Source of the DNA: Chrysoporthe austroafricana
Taxonomy: Eukaryota; Ascomycota; Sordariomycetes; Diaporthales; Cryphonectriaceae
NCBI GenBank assembly: GCA_001051155.2
Contig: JYIP02000010.1
Coordinates: 372,001 to 436,000 of the forward strand
Direction: 5' to 3'
Length of the DNA stretch: 64,000 bases
Numbering within the stretch: position 1 is the stretch's first letter; each line of letters begins with the position of its first letter. Positions 9,759 through 20,442 of the stretch are shown piece after piece. Below the pieces are notes generated by a model. That model made no database searches. It was not told the DNA's origin and worked only from the letters and a program-made list of their open reading frames with translations. The translations under genes and the position numbers were made by a program.

Positions 9759-11150
9759 GCGAGACTGGCATTGTTCTCGTCTGGAGACCGGATCCCCACA
9801 GCGGCGGAGCAAGTATAACTTTAGTCGGATCATATAATACCATAGCCACATTCTCTTCCGTAATGCCGACATACACTTTCTAGTACCTAGCCTACCACGA
9901 TTTCTGCCAACTGAGTACGTAGAACCATGCTCATCTGTATTGCTATGACCAGGACAAACACTATTACGCAGCCGTATGAACCAGAAGGGCTAGCTCTCTG
10001 GCAAACCTTCGAGCCGCGAGTCACGACCGGCGGCTGGTACCGAATTTGTATATTCAGGCCGCGCGGGCCGTTAGATGGACGCGGGCTTTACGGCTCGATC
10101 TGGAGTCCGCTCGGAACGATGACGTTACGACTTAAAGAAGATGAGCCCGCCATGACAGTTGTCACATTTGCTAACATAGTATGTCCTTTGAGCAGCCCAC
10201 GTGGTGTAAATTGTCACGATGCCGTTGGTCGATTGTCCAGTTGCAAGATGGAGTTGGACCCCGCATATGTCTGCCAACTATTAGTCTGCCATGTGAGGGC
10301 CCCCATCCTTCTAGTAGTCCTCATCATATTGACTTACTTTATTTAACCTTCATTATTATTAATTAGCAATTTTTTTTTTTTAAAAACGGAGAAAAACCGA
10401 TATCGAAATGGAATGATTAGAATACACTTTTCTTCGTGATGCGATGACGGCCATAACTTGCTGCGCGGAATCTGGTCCTTTATTTACCTGAGACCGTTTG
10501 CAAAGACACAATAGGACAGGACTGTATATGCCTTCTGTCGCGAGTCTGACCGGAGATTGGAAGCATCAGGTATACAGATTCCTATAGGATAGGCTCCTGA
10601 CAGAGCGACAAGGTGCCGCCTGATGCCTAGTAGTCGCCTGAACTATCGCTGGGCACAATACGTGGGACTCAAATAGGCTCCCTCACCACCAAGGTCTCGA
10701 GCCGCCGCCCCTTACCCAATCATGGGTGCACGCGGTGCCCGGACAGGCAGGTCGCATGACAGGCTGGGCTTCGGTAGCCTCGATGCTACGCTGTCATCCT
10801 CTTTCAGGTACCGAGCCGTTGCGGGTCCCACGGTCCCACCTGAGAGATTTGGCGTCAAGACGGAGGGGCGCGCCTCGCGTCCCATGATTGGCGACCGCGG
10901 TAATTAAGGTAGCAGCGTCCAGGGGCCTCCAAGGGGCCCGGCATGTGGCTATTCCAGCTGAGGCCGTCGAGCCCGGCACTGCAGTCTGCGGTTCGGCCCT
11001 TGTGATCCTCTGTCGGCCGAACGTCGTACATTCAAGTATCGTGAGTCCCCCGCCCTGGATTACGATCGACGTTTGTTGGTACCGACTGTCGCTCCTCGAT
11101 CCTTCAGCCCTTCAGCCATCACTGTTCTTAAACCTCCGCACCAGGTCAAT
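9759..11150. other. Intergenic, 1.4 kb
   Basis: No supported gene. It has an A+T-rich patch with a T tract followed by AAAAA near 10371-10386. An open frame at 9927-10346 has no recognisable content. Confidence 0.5.
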
Positions 11151-12139
11151 ATGGGCTTCCACTCATCCCTCAAGACAGCATCGGTGGCTGCACTGGCAGT
11201 CGGGGCCAGCCAGGCGGCGAACATCATCCAGGCCAACGACGACGGCTGGGCAGAGCTCTACCTGCGCTCTTTCCACGATGCGATGATCGCGGACGGCCAC
11301 GACGCTGTCGTTTCGGCTCCAGCGAGCGACCTGTCCGGCTCCAGTACGTGAGGCTTTGTGGTAATATATGATATACCCAGGTGGCCTTAGCTAACATTAT
11401 ATTCACAGGCTCGCTGAATACGCCCCCGACGCCTCGCGTTTTGGCGTGTGAGTACGACAGCTGTCCGGCAGACACCTTAACGACGACCGGGACCAACGCC
11501 AGTGATCCCCGGCTGAACTGGGTCAACTCCTTTCCCGCCACCTCGATGGAGTACGGCATCAACGAGTTCGGCCCCGGCATCTGGGGCAACGGCACCGTGC
11601 CCGACATCGCGGTGTCGGGCCCGAACGTCGGCTCCAACGTTGGGTTCATCCAGGTCGAGTTCTCCGGCACCGTTGGGGCGGCGTGCTACGCGGTCGACCA
11701 GGGCATTCCGGGCATCGCGTTCAGCGGTCTCACGACGGGCAACCTCCCATGGTACACGGAGCCCGTGCCCACGCGGAGCCTGGTGTACGCCGCCCTGTCG
11801 CTGGACGTCACCAACGCCATTCTCAACTCCGGCACGCCGTACCTGCCCGACGACGTCTTCCTGAACGTCAACATGGCCGAGATCCAGGGCAACTGCACGG
11901 AGGCGAGCGCGTTCAAGTACATCCTCACCCGGATCAACACGCCGTCGGTCCTGTCGACCTCGGATATCGAGATCTGTGGGGACACCTGGCTGCCGACGGA
12001 GACGGATGTGATGGACACCGGTGACTGCTATGTGTCTATCAGCGTGGGAACCTGCAGCGACAAGACGGATGCGAGCGCTACTGACCAGCAGACTGTTTAT
12101 GACAAGTTGGGCGATCTCCTGACATGCCTGCCCTCGTGA
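11151..12139 (+). CDS. Secreted SurE-like 5'/3'-nucleotidase / acid phosphatase
   Basis: Exons 11151-11343 and 11409-12139, 307 residues. The intron 11344-11408 (GTACGT...TTCACAG, branch GCTAAC) joins phase 1 cleanly. A signal peptide (MGFHSSLKTASVAALAVGAS) leads into NIIQANDDGW. Its NDDG (residues 29-32) is the metal- and phosphate-binding signature of SurE survival-protein phosphatases; a second family motif is SGPNVGSNVG. SurE enzymes remove phosphate from nucleoside monophosphates and related substrates using a divalent metal. The signal peptide, several N-x-S/T sites and paired Cys suggest secretion, where it could scavenge phosphate from nucleotides. That role is inferred. Confidence 0.88.
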
Positions 12140-12440
12140 GCAAGAGAGAATACATCTCTCCTGGCTTGAATGGCAGTCATATCTCCTCGTCTGGAACATA
12201 GCATCACTAGCGCTCTAATTCCTAATGAAAATCGACATGAATGAATTGATGTCCAACTTCTATGAAGGTAGACTGACTGTGAATAAGAATAAACATCAGC
12301 CGTATGCGTAGATCTTGAAGAATTCTTTTCCTCTTCTCCAAAAGTATCAACCGTAGTAGCTTCCTTTGAACGGCAATTATGGATGTCCTGGATTGATCGA
12401 CTATTGACCACAACGTCTGCAGGTCTTAATGCAGCCAATC

Positions 12441-12974
12441 TCAACCCTCATTCTCTAAATCACCATCTTCATCTTCAGCCGACATTTCTTCGTGGCCGGC
12501 CTCCTCCTTCTTTGCCTCCTCTGCAAGCCTCCGATTCGTGTTGTTAAGGATGTCAGCCAGCATCATCAGCTGGGTGATCGGGTCAATCGATCTGTCGTCC
12601 ATGATCTGCCAGTCGGAGAATGATCTGAGGCTTTCACCCAACTGAGCGGACTCTCCGGCTGCGTGTCGTGAGAACGCACCCGCCGACGTCGTCAGAATTT
12701 CTACCCGGGGGTATGGCAAGCCTGGGTGGCACTGGGCACACTTCCCTGCTTCGGTCAATAGAGCATCGCAGTCATTGCTTGTGCACGGGGCTGCGTGCTG
12801 GCTCGAGATTGCGCTATCCGCCGGAGTTGGATTGGGGTCGTGCTCTGATCTGGGCGGCGAGGCTATGTCTCCCTCTTCCCTAGACTGACCGACGAGCGTC
12901 CAATCAGTATCGCCTCCACCTGACTTGGTAGTTGCAGGAGAAGCCATCGTTCTAAACCTTAGAATAGAGCTCAT
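12441..12974 (-). CDS. Small acidic hypothetical protein with a possible LIR/AIM motif
   Basis: A 177-residue frame from the ATG at 12974 (a second ATG at 12947 is also possible), convergent with the SurE gene. No known domain is recognised. It has an N-terminal DTDWTLVG, a central pair of Cys clusters (CTSNDC and CAQC), a predicted helix (DPITQLMMLADILNNTNRRL) and a Lys/Glu-rich acidic tail. The W-T-L-V tetrapeptide after an acidic residue fits the Atg8-interacting pattern (aromatic-x-x-Leu/Ile/Val), but such short motifs are common by chance. I keep it as a gene because composition and length are protein-like and no better frame overlaps it. Confidence 0.5.
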   Translation of the reverse strand: MSSILRFRTMASPATTKSGGGDTDWTLVGQSREEGDIASPPRSEHDPNPTPADSAISSQHAAPCTSNDCDALLTEAGKCAQCHPGLPYPRVEILTTSAGAFSRHAAGESAQLGESLRSFSDWQIMDDRSIDPITQLMMLADILNNTNRRLAEEAKKEEAGHEEMSAEDEDGDLENEG

Positions 12975-14181
12975 CAACACAATGCTTGCTACGATGGAAC
13001 AGGCTGGTGGTGCAGCTGATTTATATCATGTTCTGGGAGGACGCTTGGCTCTTCTTTTCGTTGTTTCGCAGACTCAGCCAGAACCTTGAACGGTGCGCAG
13101 TACGTGCGATCTAAGAGTATGTGTCTCATCGTGAGTTCTAAGTGACTATGTGCTTGCTGGCGCTCAGGGGAACCTGGCAGCTGTCGCGGTCAGTCACAAT
13201 GACAACGCGATATGGGAATGTCTTGCAGCGGGATCAAGCAAGCCTGCGGCACGGAAAAGGGACTTCGACCCAGTCATGGAGGAGTATACGGCGTCATAAA
13301 TGCTGCCACCTTGTATTATGCAGCAGCGGCCGTGCGTGTCATCATCGGATGTTTATGCCGAAGAAGGGGTCAGCCTGTCAAAGTCTTGAAACAATTTTTC
13401 TTTAGCGCCAAACATACCTACCTACAAACTGAGCCTCCTCTTGCCCCTTTGTAATCCTAGACATCGGGAACGAGTAGATCGCACTACTGATGTCCAGCAG
13501 ACAGCTCCGGAGCATGCATCTCATAGCTGCACCAAATTTTGCCGGCTGCAGCCTGCAGCCTGCAGCTGGATCCGTACGCGATCGCAGGCGTGCAACAAAA
13601 GTCACCCTCCCATCTGGTCCGGGTAGATCATTCCGTGGCCGATCCACCCGATCGGGAATACTATGGTACAATGCATCTTCCCCACAAGCAGGGGCGTGGG
13701 GGCCCTCACCTCCTGTCCCGTCTCATCTCGCTGTCGTCGGAGGCAGGGTTGGTGGACCGAAAATCCTCCGGCCCACCACCCACCGCTGCCGAAAGGGCAG
13801 CTCGCTGGCCCGCCCCGGATTGGCACCATGATGCATGGTAAACGAATCCGTTTGTTCGTAACCGCGAGCGCCGGCTCGTTTAGGGCACAAGGCCCGAAAA
13901 TAAAAGTCCGGAAAGGGGAGGGGAGGAAGGGGGTGGTGTTATCGTCGTCGTCATCTCGGCCCCTGGTGAACAATCATCATCATAAAAGACTGGATGTTTC
14001 TTCGTGCTTCGTTTCGACGCTCGACGTTCATCCGTTCTCACCAGCATCACTTTCGTTTCCCGGAGCATCAGGCCTCTCTGTTTACATTCGTTGACATATA
14101 ACCGCAGCTTGCTGTACATTGTATATATTACTTCCACCCCCATACATATATATCACGTACCCACAAACACATACGCCCAAG
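12975..14181. other. Intergenic, xylanase promoter region
   Basis: No convincing gene. TATA-like sequences occur at about 13981 (cataaaag) and 14094 (catataac) before the xylanase start. I did not find a clear GGCTAA xylanase-regulator site here. A (GCCTGCA)-type short repeat lies near 13548-13566. Confidence 0.45.
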
Positions 14182-14923
14182 ATGGTTGCCTTCTCTTCGC
14201 TCGTCCTCGCCGGCTCTGCCGTCGCCGGCGCGTCGGCCGCCCTCGCCCAGCGCGAGTCGCTGCACAAGCGCCTCTCGTCCAGCTCCACCGGGACCAGCGG
14301 GGGCTACTACTACTCGTTCTGGACCGAGGAGGACACGGGCGTGGACTACGAGAACGGGGACGGCGGCGAGTACACCGTGACCTGGGAGTCGAGCAGCATC
14401 GACTTCGTCGCCGGCAAGGGCTGGGAGCAGGGGTCCGATAGGTATGTATAGTAGCTTAGCCCCCCCCCCCTTCCCTGCGCCAGCACCGGTGCTGACGGCG
14501 AGCGCGCGCAGGTCCATCACCTTCGACGCCGACTTCAGCCCCGACGGCAACGCCTACCTCTCCGTCTACGGCTGGACGACCAGCCCGCTGGTCGAGTACT
14601 ACATCTGCGAGAACTACGGCGACTACGACCCGGCCGAGCAGCTGACGTACGTGGGCACCGTCGACTCGGACGGGTCGACGTACGACGTGTACCAGACGGT
14701 CCGCACGGACGCGTCGTCGATCGAGGGCGACGGCGAGACCTTCAACCAGTACTGGAGCATCCGCCAGGACCTGCGCAGCAGCGGCACCGTCACCACCGCG
14801 AACCACTTCGACGCCTGGGCGTCGCTGGGCCTGACGCTCGGCTCCTTCACCGAGGGCGCGTACCAGATCGTCGCCACCGAGGGCTACGAGAGCTCCGGCT
14901 CCAGCACCGTCACCGTCTCCTAG
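14182..14923 (+). CDS. GH11 endo-1,4-beta-xylanase
   Basis: Exons 14182-14441 and 14512-14923, 223 residues, usual GH11 size. The intron 14442-14511 (GTATGT...GCGCAG, branch GCTGAC) rejoins as [14 protein letters not shown] signal peptide (about residues 1-22) is followed by a short propeptide ending in Lys-Arg (29-30), a Kex2-type site. The beta-jelly-roll core shows [34 protein letters not shown] and [10 protein letters not shown]. Glu115 (PLVEYY) fits the nucleophile and Glu210 (ATEGY) the acid/base. It cuts internal beta-1,4 bonds of xylan outside the cell. The residue before FVAGKGW is Asp74; in GH11 enzymes Asp at this place goes with an acid pH optimum and Asn with a more alkaline one, so I predict an acid xylanase. 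No cellulose-binding module. Confidence 0.95.
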
Positions 14924-15364
14924 GCAGTCGCAGATAGATAGATACTTTCAATCTCAAGCCGGCTCCTCTTCAGCCAGCGAGGCCGAGAAACTGCTTGTGT
15001 GTGCGTTGAAGTATGAGCCCGTCTGATTCGTTGCGCGACACCAGCACGACAGCAAGCCCTTGAAAGTCGTACCTCGCTCAGTAGATCGATCAGCTGCATG
15101 CAGGGCGACCCCACTGCCGGCGACTTGCCAGTCAGGTTTCGCAAAGCAAAGGCAGATCCTGGCGATCGCTGCATCTCAAACCACACCAGGCCAGTTTAGT
15201 CGCAAGGCGCCGGTGGTCCGCCCGAGATCGTCCTGCGCGCCCCCGGAGCCGAGAACCGGTTTATCCTCGGTAGACTCGAGCGACGTGCGTCTTCGCTCCC
15301 GTACTTGAACAACAGCCTTGGAAGGCCGACAAGCTCAACCTTCCCGTGACTGATGCAGTAGACA
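14924..15364. other. Intergenic, 0.44 kb
   Basis: Xylanase 3' region and the upstream region of the RraA-like gene; nothing else is visible. Confidence 0.5.
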
Positions 15365-16195
15365 ATGCACACGCGGCTGTTCTGTCGACCCCTCAAGCTC
15401 CCAAGGCTACCCAGCACGCCGCAGCCCTTCGCCCTCCGCGCGCATCAGCAGCCCTACTACACACCCCCACCCGCCGCCGCCGCCGCAGCCGGCGTCGCAA
15501 AGATGTCCACCGCCGCGCCCGCGCCCGCAGCCCCCGACCCCATCGTCGAGCAGCTCCGGCAGTTCACGACGTGCGACGTGTCCAGCGCGCTCGTCAAGCT
15601 GCGGTACCGCAACGGCGGCTTCCTCTCGGGGCTGACGCTGTGGTCGCCGGAGCGGCAGGCGGGCGACACGCGGGTCGTGGGCCCGGCGTACACGGTGCGG
15701 TACGCGCCGCTGGCGGACCCGGCGCCGCGGCACCCGGCGCCCTACATCGACGGCGTGCCCGCCGGCGCCGTCGTCTTCGTCTCGTGCCCCGCCCGCACCC
15801 CCAACGCCGTCTACGGCGGCCTCATGACCGCCCGCGCCCGCGCCCGCGGCGCCGCCGCCACCGTCGTCGACGGCCGCTTCCGCGACCTGCAGGAGCAGCG
15901 CGGCATGGGCTACCCCATCTTCGCGCGCGACGTCGGCACCGCGCCGCCCCAGGAGCTGCTCAAGGTCGTCGGCGTGGACGTCCCCGTGCGCCTGGAGACG
16001 GACGAGCAGGACATGGAGGTCCGCACCGGCGACTACCTCATCGGGGACCTGAACGGCGTCGTCGTGCTCCCCAAGGAGCTGGCGGAGGAGGCTCTGCCGC
16101 TGATGAGGGCGTCGGTCGAGGCGGATGACCAGATGATGGTGGAGATCCAGAAGGGGATGAGCTTTGAGGAGGCGAGCAAGAAGTTCAGGGGCTGA
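15365..16195 (+). CDS. RraA-like aldolase (HMG/oxaloacetate aldolase family), possibly mitochondrial
   Basis: An intronless frame of 276 residues. From residue ~55 it matches the RraA / 4-hydroxy-4-methyl-2-oxoglutarate aldolase fold: TTCDVSSALVKL, a central region ending GGLMTARARARGA, then VVDGRFRDLQE and GDYLIGDLNGVVVLP. The Asp/Arg of the DGRFRD segment sits where the family binds metal and substrate keto acid. Some members split HMG or decarboxylate oxaloacetate with Mg2+; bacterial RraA instead inhibits RNase E, a partner fungi lack, so an enzyme is more likely. The first 46 residues contain no acidic residue, several Arg and an Ala/Pro run, as in a mitochondrial presequence. A start at the ATG at 15503 would give a cytosolic form of 230 residues. 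The codons are very G+C-rich. Confidence 0.85.
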   Translation: MHTRLFCRPLKLPRLPSTPQPFALRAHQQPYYTPPPAAAAAAGVAKMSTAAPAPAAPDPIVEQLRQFTTCDVSSALVKLRYRNGGFLSGLTLWSPERQAGDTRVVGPAYTVRYAPLADPAPRHPAPYIDGVPAGAVVFVSCPARTPNAVYGGLMTARARARGAAATVVDGRFRDLQEQRGMGYPIFARDVGTAPPQELLKVVGVDVPVRLETDEQDMEVRTGDYLIGDLNGVVVLPKELAEEALPLMRASVEADDQMMVEIQKGMSFEEASKKFRG

Positions 16196-16744
16196 ATGTG
16201 ACGGTCGGTTATTCGAGCCGCAGGAATCTCGCAATCGGAACAGCGGCTTCAGCATTTCAGATTTCTGTTGTGACTTTCTTTTATTACGTAGTCCTCTTCA
16301 CATTGATTTTGATGAAGACATTAAGCTTATTACTAGCCTATCCTGCGGTGATTGGAATCCCCGATGCTGCTACTGTTTTGAACGAACCGGGTATCTGTAT
16401 GTTGACAAGAAAATAAAGAGACAAATATGAGAGAAGAGAAGGAGGCAGGAGAGGAGGCGATACATCCAGCCCCTCGCAGGCCGAAACGCCACTGTGGCAT
16501 GAAGAACCCATGGCCAGACTCGTCGGCGCCTGGAGAAATCCTGCACGTGGTTTCCCGAGCCTTAGAAACACTCGTCTCGGCACATCTCTCGGCGACCAAG
16601 CAGCTGCGGGACGGCTTGATCTCCCAGTCTCCTCCCCCTTTCCCTCCTCGCCAGACTCCATCGGTGACCTAGCAGCAAATGAAAGTTGTGCCGCCTCACA
16701 CTCATCACTCCCCCCATTTCCTAAAGCCATAGCGTCCAATGCAT
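16196..16744. other. Convergent 3' region
   Basis: Lies between the 3' ends of the RraA-like gene and the PNS1 gene. No gene seen; an AATAAA-like signal at about 16410-16415 may end the RraA-like transcript. Confidence 0.45.
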
Positions 16745-18441
16745 CTAAGCGTGAATGGCCTCCTGGACATGCGGATACACCTGGACCATCTGGTGGTACA
16801 GATCCGGGTGGTCCCTGATCATGACCTCCGGATCCCATGCCATGGCCACAAAGACGGTGTCGATGCCGCTGCTCAGCGGGGTGGTGAAGATGTTGCAGAT
16901 CTGAAGGCCGATGAGGAAGGCGAAGGCGCAGATGACGACGGTGAAACTGCCGTCCGAGTTGTACGCGGGCTTGGTGAACTCGAGGTAGAGGAAGGAGAGC
17001 AAGGCGGTGGCGAAGCCGATGAACAGGGAGCCGAAGGAGAAGACGGGCCCGATGAGACACTCGTTGATGAGGGCGTCGATGCCGCGGTCCTTGATCATCC
17101 TGGGGAGGGTTGTCAGCTACCTCGCGCGAGTAACAAGGGGGAAGGGGGAACTCTATGTACCTCCAGGTATCCTTGGCCGACTGGAAGTATGGCCGGCCAT
17201 AGAGCGCAATGTGCGAGAAGGCGTATCTGTTGACGAACTCGATGACCCACTGCAGGCAGGCGAGGAGGCAGTTGAGGATGCAGGAGAAGACGAAGGCAAC
17301 GATGTCGCCCTGCTGGGCGGCATCGTTCTGGGCCGACTGGGCGAGCATCTTGAGGAAGTTGATGATGGCCACGACCAGGCTGCCCAGGCTGATGGAGCCA
17401 AAGCTGTACGTGAGGGACCGCCGCAGGGCGCCCCTGGTGACGCCGGTGGGGTACGCGCGCGAGTTGTAGTACCAGCTGCCGTACACGCCCGCGATGGTGG
17501 TGTGGATCGTGTTCTTGATCCACTCGCTGAACCAGAAGGACGTGAAGGTGACGAAGACGACGAGGCCGGTGACGGTGGCGTAGCTGCAAGAGCTGGATGT
17601 GCAGGAGGGATTGTTGTTGCTGGGGGACCACTTGACGTAGATGGCCACGAAGGTGATGGCAAACCAGATGGCGTAGACGGCACCGATCAGGCCCCCGACG
17701 AAGCTGGCCGTGTAGACGTGGCCGTGGTGGTTCGCGACGTGGATGGACGTGCGCAGCATCAGGGCGCTGAAGGGGATGCGGCGGCGCCAGCTCCAGAAGG
17801 CGAACATGAGGAACACCACGAAGACCAGGAAGATGATGCCGCCGACATACTGCTTCTGGTAGAGCATATAGATGGCCGTGCCCAAGCCCCAGACGATGTT
17901 CAGGATGCCCGTGACCCAGATGATCTGCTTGGGGAAGATGCGGATCAGGAAGACGTAGCCGACGCTGAAGACGATGGCGACAACGAGGCAGAAGAGGAAG
18001 AGGATGATGGTGTTCGTGTTGATCGTGAGCACGTCCGAGTTGTAGATGTCGGAGCCATTGGAGCTTCGGGTGGTCGCTGCAGAGCGCGGGTCACGATTAG
18101 AATACAGTCCCGAGTCCAGCCTCGCGCGCCATGTGAGGCTGCACAGCAGCAGTAGTAAGGGCGGAGGGGGAAAGGGGAGGTTCCTCACCGTAGCCGCGGA
18201 GGGCGATGCCAGAGACGACAGTGAACCCGGCCATGAAGAGTAGGAACAGGACGCCTGCCCACACATCGTTGTACTTGGGCCGCTCGATCTTGAAGGCCTC
18301 GTCAAAGGCTACCTTCTGGTCGCTGCCATAGTAAGGCTCCTGCTGCTGCTGTCCTGCAGCATAGCCGCCATTCGCGGGAGGGGGAGGAGGGGGAGGATAT
18401 TGTTGATAGTCGGGAGCTGGAGGGGGGTACTGCTGCTGCAT
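16745..18441 (-). CDS. PNS1: PNS1 / choline transporter-like (CTL) membrane protein
   Basis: Exons on the minus strand: 18441-18189, 18076-17161 and 17099-16745, 507 residues. Introns 18188-18077 (GTGAGG...CTGCAG) and 17160-17100 (GTACAT...CCCCAG, branch GCTGAC) rejoin as RGYATTRSS and TWRMIKDRG. A Pro/Gln/Tyr-rich cytosolic N-terminus precedes the conserved AFKIERPKYNDVWAGVLFLL. About ten membrane segments follow, with a Cys-bearing loop (NPSCTSSSCS) and the late CTL signatures FVNRYAFSHIALYGRPYF and RDHPDLYHQM. Yeast PNS1 belongs to the CTL family, whose animal members move choline and related substrates; the substrate in fungi is unsettled. Location is probably the plasma membrane. The start is the first ATG before the conserved block. 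Confidence 0.93.
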
Positions 18442-19797
18442 GTTGTCGGCGTTCAGGTCGACGTGCAGGACGTCGGCGACGTGGACGCGGTTGTCACGAG
18501 CTCGGTCTGGTGTGTATGCAGCGCAATGCGATGCAGCGCGATGCAGCCGTGTCGTCGGGTAGCCTCGCGGTGGCTGCTGTGGAAGGGGAGTGACTGAGAT
18601 AGCAAGAAACAGAAGAGGAGGAAGTCGTCCCGGTTCGGCTGGCGACCTCGCTAGAGTAAAACAGCTCGAGATCAGCCAGCGCGGCCCAGGCCAAGCCCTT
18701 GGCCACGACACGCAACGCACGCGGCAGAGGGTAGACAGCGTCACAGACACAAGTAGCAGCTGATGAGCTCTGGGAATCGGCGAGCCTCGCGCAGGCAGCC
18801 GGGGTCCAGCTTCTGCATCGCCTGGGGCATCGGCGCTAGCAGGGGCCTGTAATGCAGGCTGCCCCACCCAGCAGCCCTAGCGGATCCAGTAAACCGCCAA
18901 CCTTAATTCCCCCAGGGGGCGGGCTAAGCCTAAGACGGGGGCCTCCAATCCCCCTACTGGGCACCACGGCGCGCCTACTCTTGGCTCCAGCTGGGCTGCC
19001 CGGCGGTCTACTCACTATTACGGCACAGCACCACCTAGTGCGCAGCATCGTGTCACCCACCCACACCACCAACGAGCCGCTGCCGTCAGCACGGGAGGTT
19101 GGCATCTCACTGTACCTCCGTACCACGTACCGGATGGGCTACAGGAAATGGCCTGACACGCTGCCTCGAACACATGTGATACAGATAATAAGACCATTGT
19201 TATCAGTCTCATATAAGATGATCTCATCGTCCAACGTTTTTCTTTCATTCGAGAGCGCTTAGCGAGTCTCTTTCGACTGCCGTCATTTCGGTAACGACAT
19301 TCTGCGCATCCTGCTCAGCCTTGTCACTCGCTCCCTCACGTAGCCACGGGACGAACATGATGTTGCCCCTGGGGACAACGATCTTGACGCGTTGGAGATG
19401 ACTCTCTTTTCGCAGACGTTGGTACCTGGTTGTGCGGCAGACGCCTAGACTAGACTGTTGCAGGATGATCGGGATATTTATGAATAGCCCTGGTTTGGTA
19501 TAGTGCACGGCTACTTGTGCACGTCCTGCCGAGCCTCACCCCTGGCGCCGAGGAGCATGCCTCGCCCGCGACTGATCCCTCGCACTTTATATCGAGATCC
19601 CACTGGTCCCAGCGCCAGGGCTCGAGCAGGAAGAGCCGGCACCGACGACCCTCGGTACGCTTCAGCGGCGGTTCAGCATAGGCGGCCCCGTATTTCCGGA
19701 GTGGATCACCGGGTCGTCGCAGCCCACATGGCCTCGTCAGAGTTTGCACGCACACACACACACACATAATGCTTCGATTTTACAACAATTTCAACAA
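18442..19797. other. Intergenic, PNS1 promoter side to tRNA
   Basis: No supported gene. The frame open upstream of the PNS1 start contains no conserved residues. A CA dinucleotide tract lies just before the tRNA. Confidence 0.5.
19747..19766. repeat. (CA)n microsatellite
   Basis: About nine CA units with one interruption (CACG at the left), ending about 30 bp before the tRNA-Gly gene. Confidence 0.85.
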
Positions 19798-19897
19798 GCG
19801 TGAATGGTTTAGTGGTAAAATCCATCGTTGCCATCTTCATGACTACCCATCATGAGATCGATTCGATGGGCCCCCGGTTCGATTCCGGGTTCACGCA
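19798..19897 (+). tRNA. tRNA-Gly(GCC) with a 29-nt intron
   Basis: The acceptor arms GCGTGAA (19798-19804) and TTCACGC (19890-19896) pair fully; the discriminator base is A at 19897. The D arm contains TGGTTTAGTGGTAAAATCC, and the T arm CCCGGTTCGATTCCGGG has a perfect B box. The anticodon loop reads TTGCCA then T, giving anticodon GCC for glycine. About 29 nt starting TCTTCATGAC interrupt the loop one base after the anticodon, the standard place for eukaryotic tRNA introns. CCA is not encoded, as expected in a nucleus. Spliced length is about 71 nt. Confidence 0.95.
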
Positions 19898-19902
19898 TTT
19901 TT
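19898..19902 (+). terminator. RNA polymerase III terminator
   Basis: Five T residues directly after the tRNA-Gly discriminator base. Confidence 0.85.
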
Positions 19903-20442
19903 GCGTCTGGTCCCATCACGATGGGCTCGCAGGACGAGCTGTGGGTTGTCTCTTTTTTTGTTTTGGCCTGGATGGGGTATGGGTGGTGCGGCTTTTCCAA
20001 AAAAGATACATCGACGTGGGAGGGTCGTTGGCGGCTGCGGCCAAGCGGCCATATGGAACAGCCTCGGGAGAATTTTGTTTCTCAGCGAACATCCAACAAG
20101 ACTGAGCTCACAGTCAATGCACCAGCATCTCAGAATATAAGCACTGAAGGGCAAGGGGGGGACCTTATAATGAAGTAGCAGCTCTAACAGGCACCCGATC
20201 CCGGCTGGGGATGGACCAGCTTTGTTCCGTGTTGTTGATAAGGACAGATGACACCAGGATGAGAGTATAGGTAGGTAAGATACCCCGCCCTCGCTGTCTC
20301 CTGGTGCCCTCTCTCGGTGCTATCAAATGGTCCCATGTATGAGGTCTCATGGGGTGTGTGGTATTTCCCACATCTGCTCGTTTGACTTCTTCGAAGCCCT
20401 GGCGGTCCGCCGACACTTGGCTCGTAAGGTCAATGTTCCGCA
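19903..20442. other. Intergenic, 0.5 kb
   Basis: Space between the tRNA and the 3' end of the oxidoreductase gene; nothing supported. Confidence 0.5.

Noticed and set aside
9927..10346. 139-codon plus-strand frame
   Set aside because: Starts at an ATG but has no recognisable domain, no homology I know and non-coding-like composition.
14454..14462. GGCTAA (minus strand) as a xylanase-regulator site
   Set aside because: It lies inside the xylanase intron, next to a C tract, not in the promoter.
17007..18155. Long plus-strand frame (382 codons) opposite PNS1
   Set aside because: Antisense shadow from G+C-rich third positions; Asp/Glu/Ala/Val-rich with no domain. Similar shadows lie opposite the genes at 3018-3761, 5298-6332 and 43605-44594.
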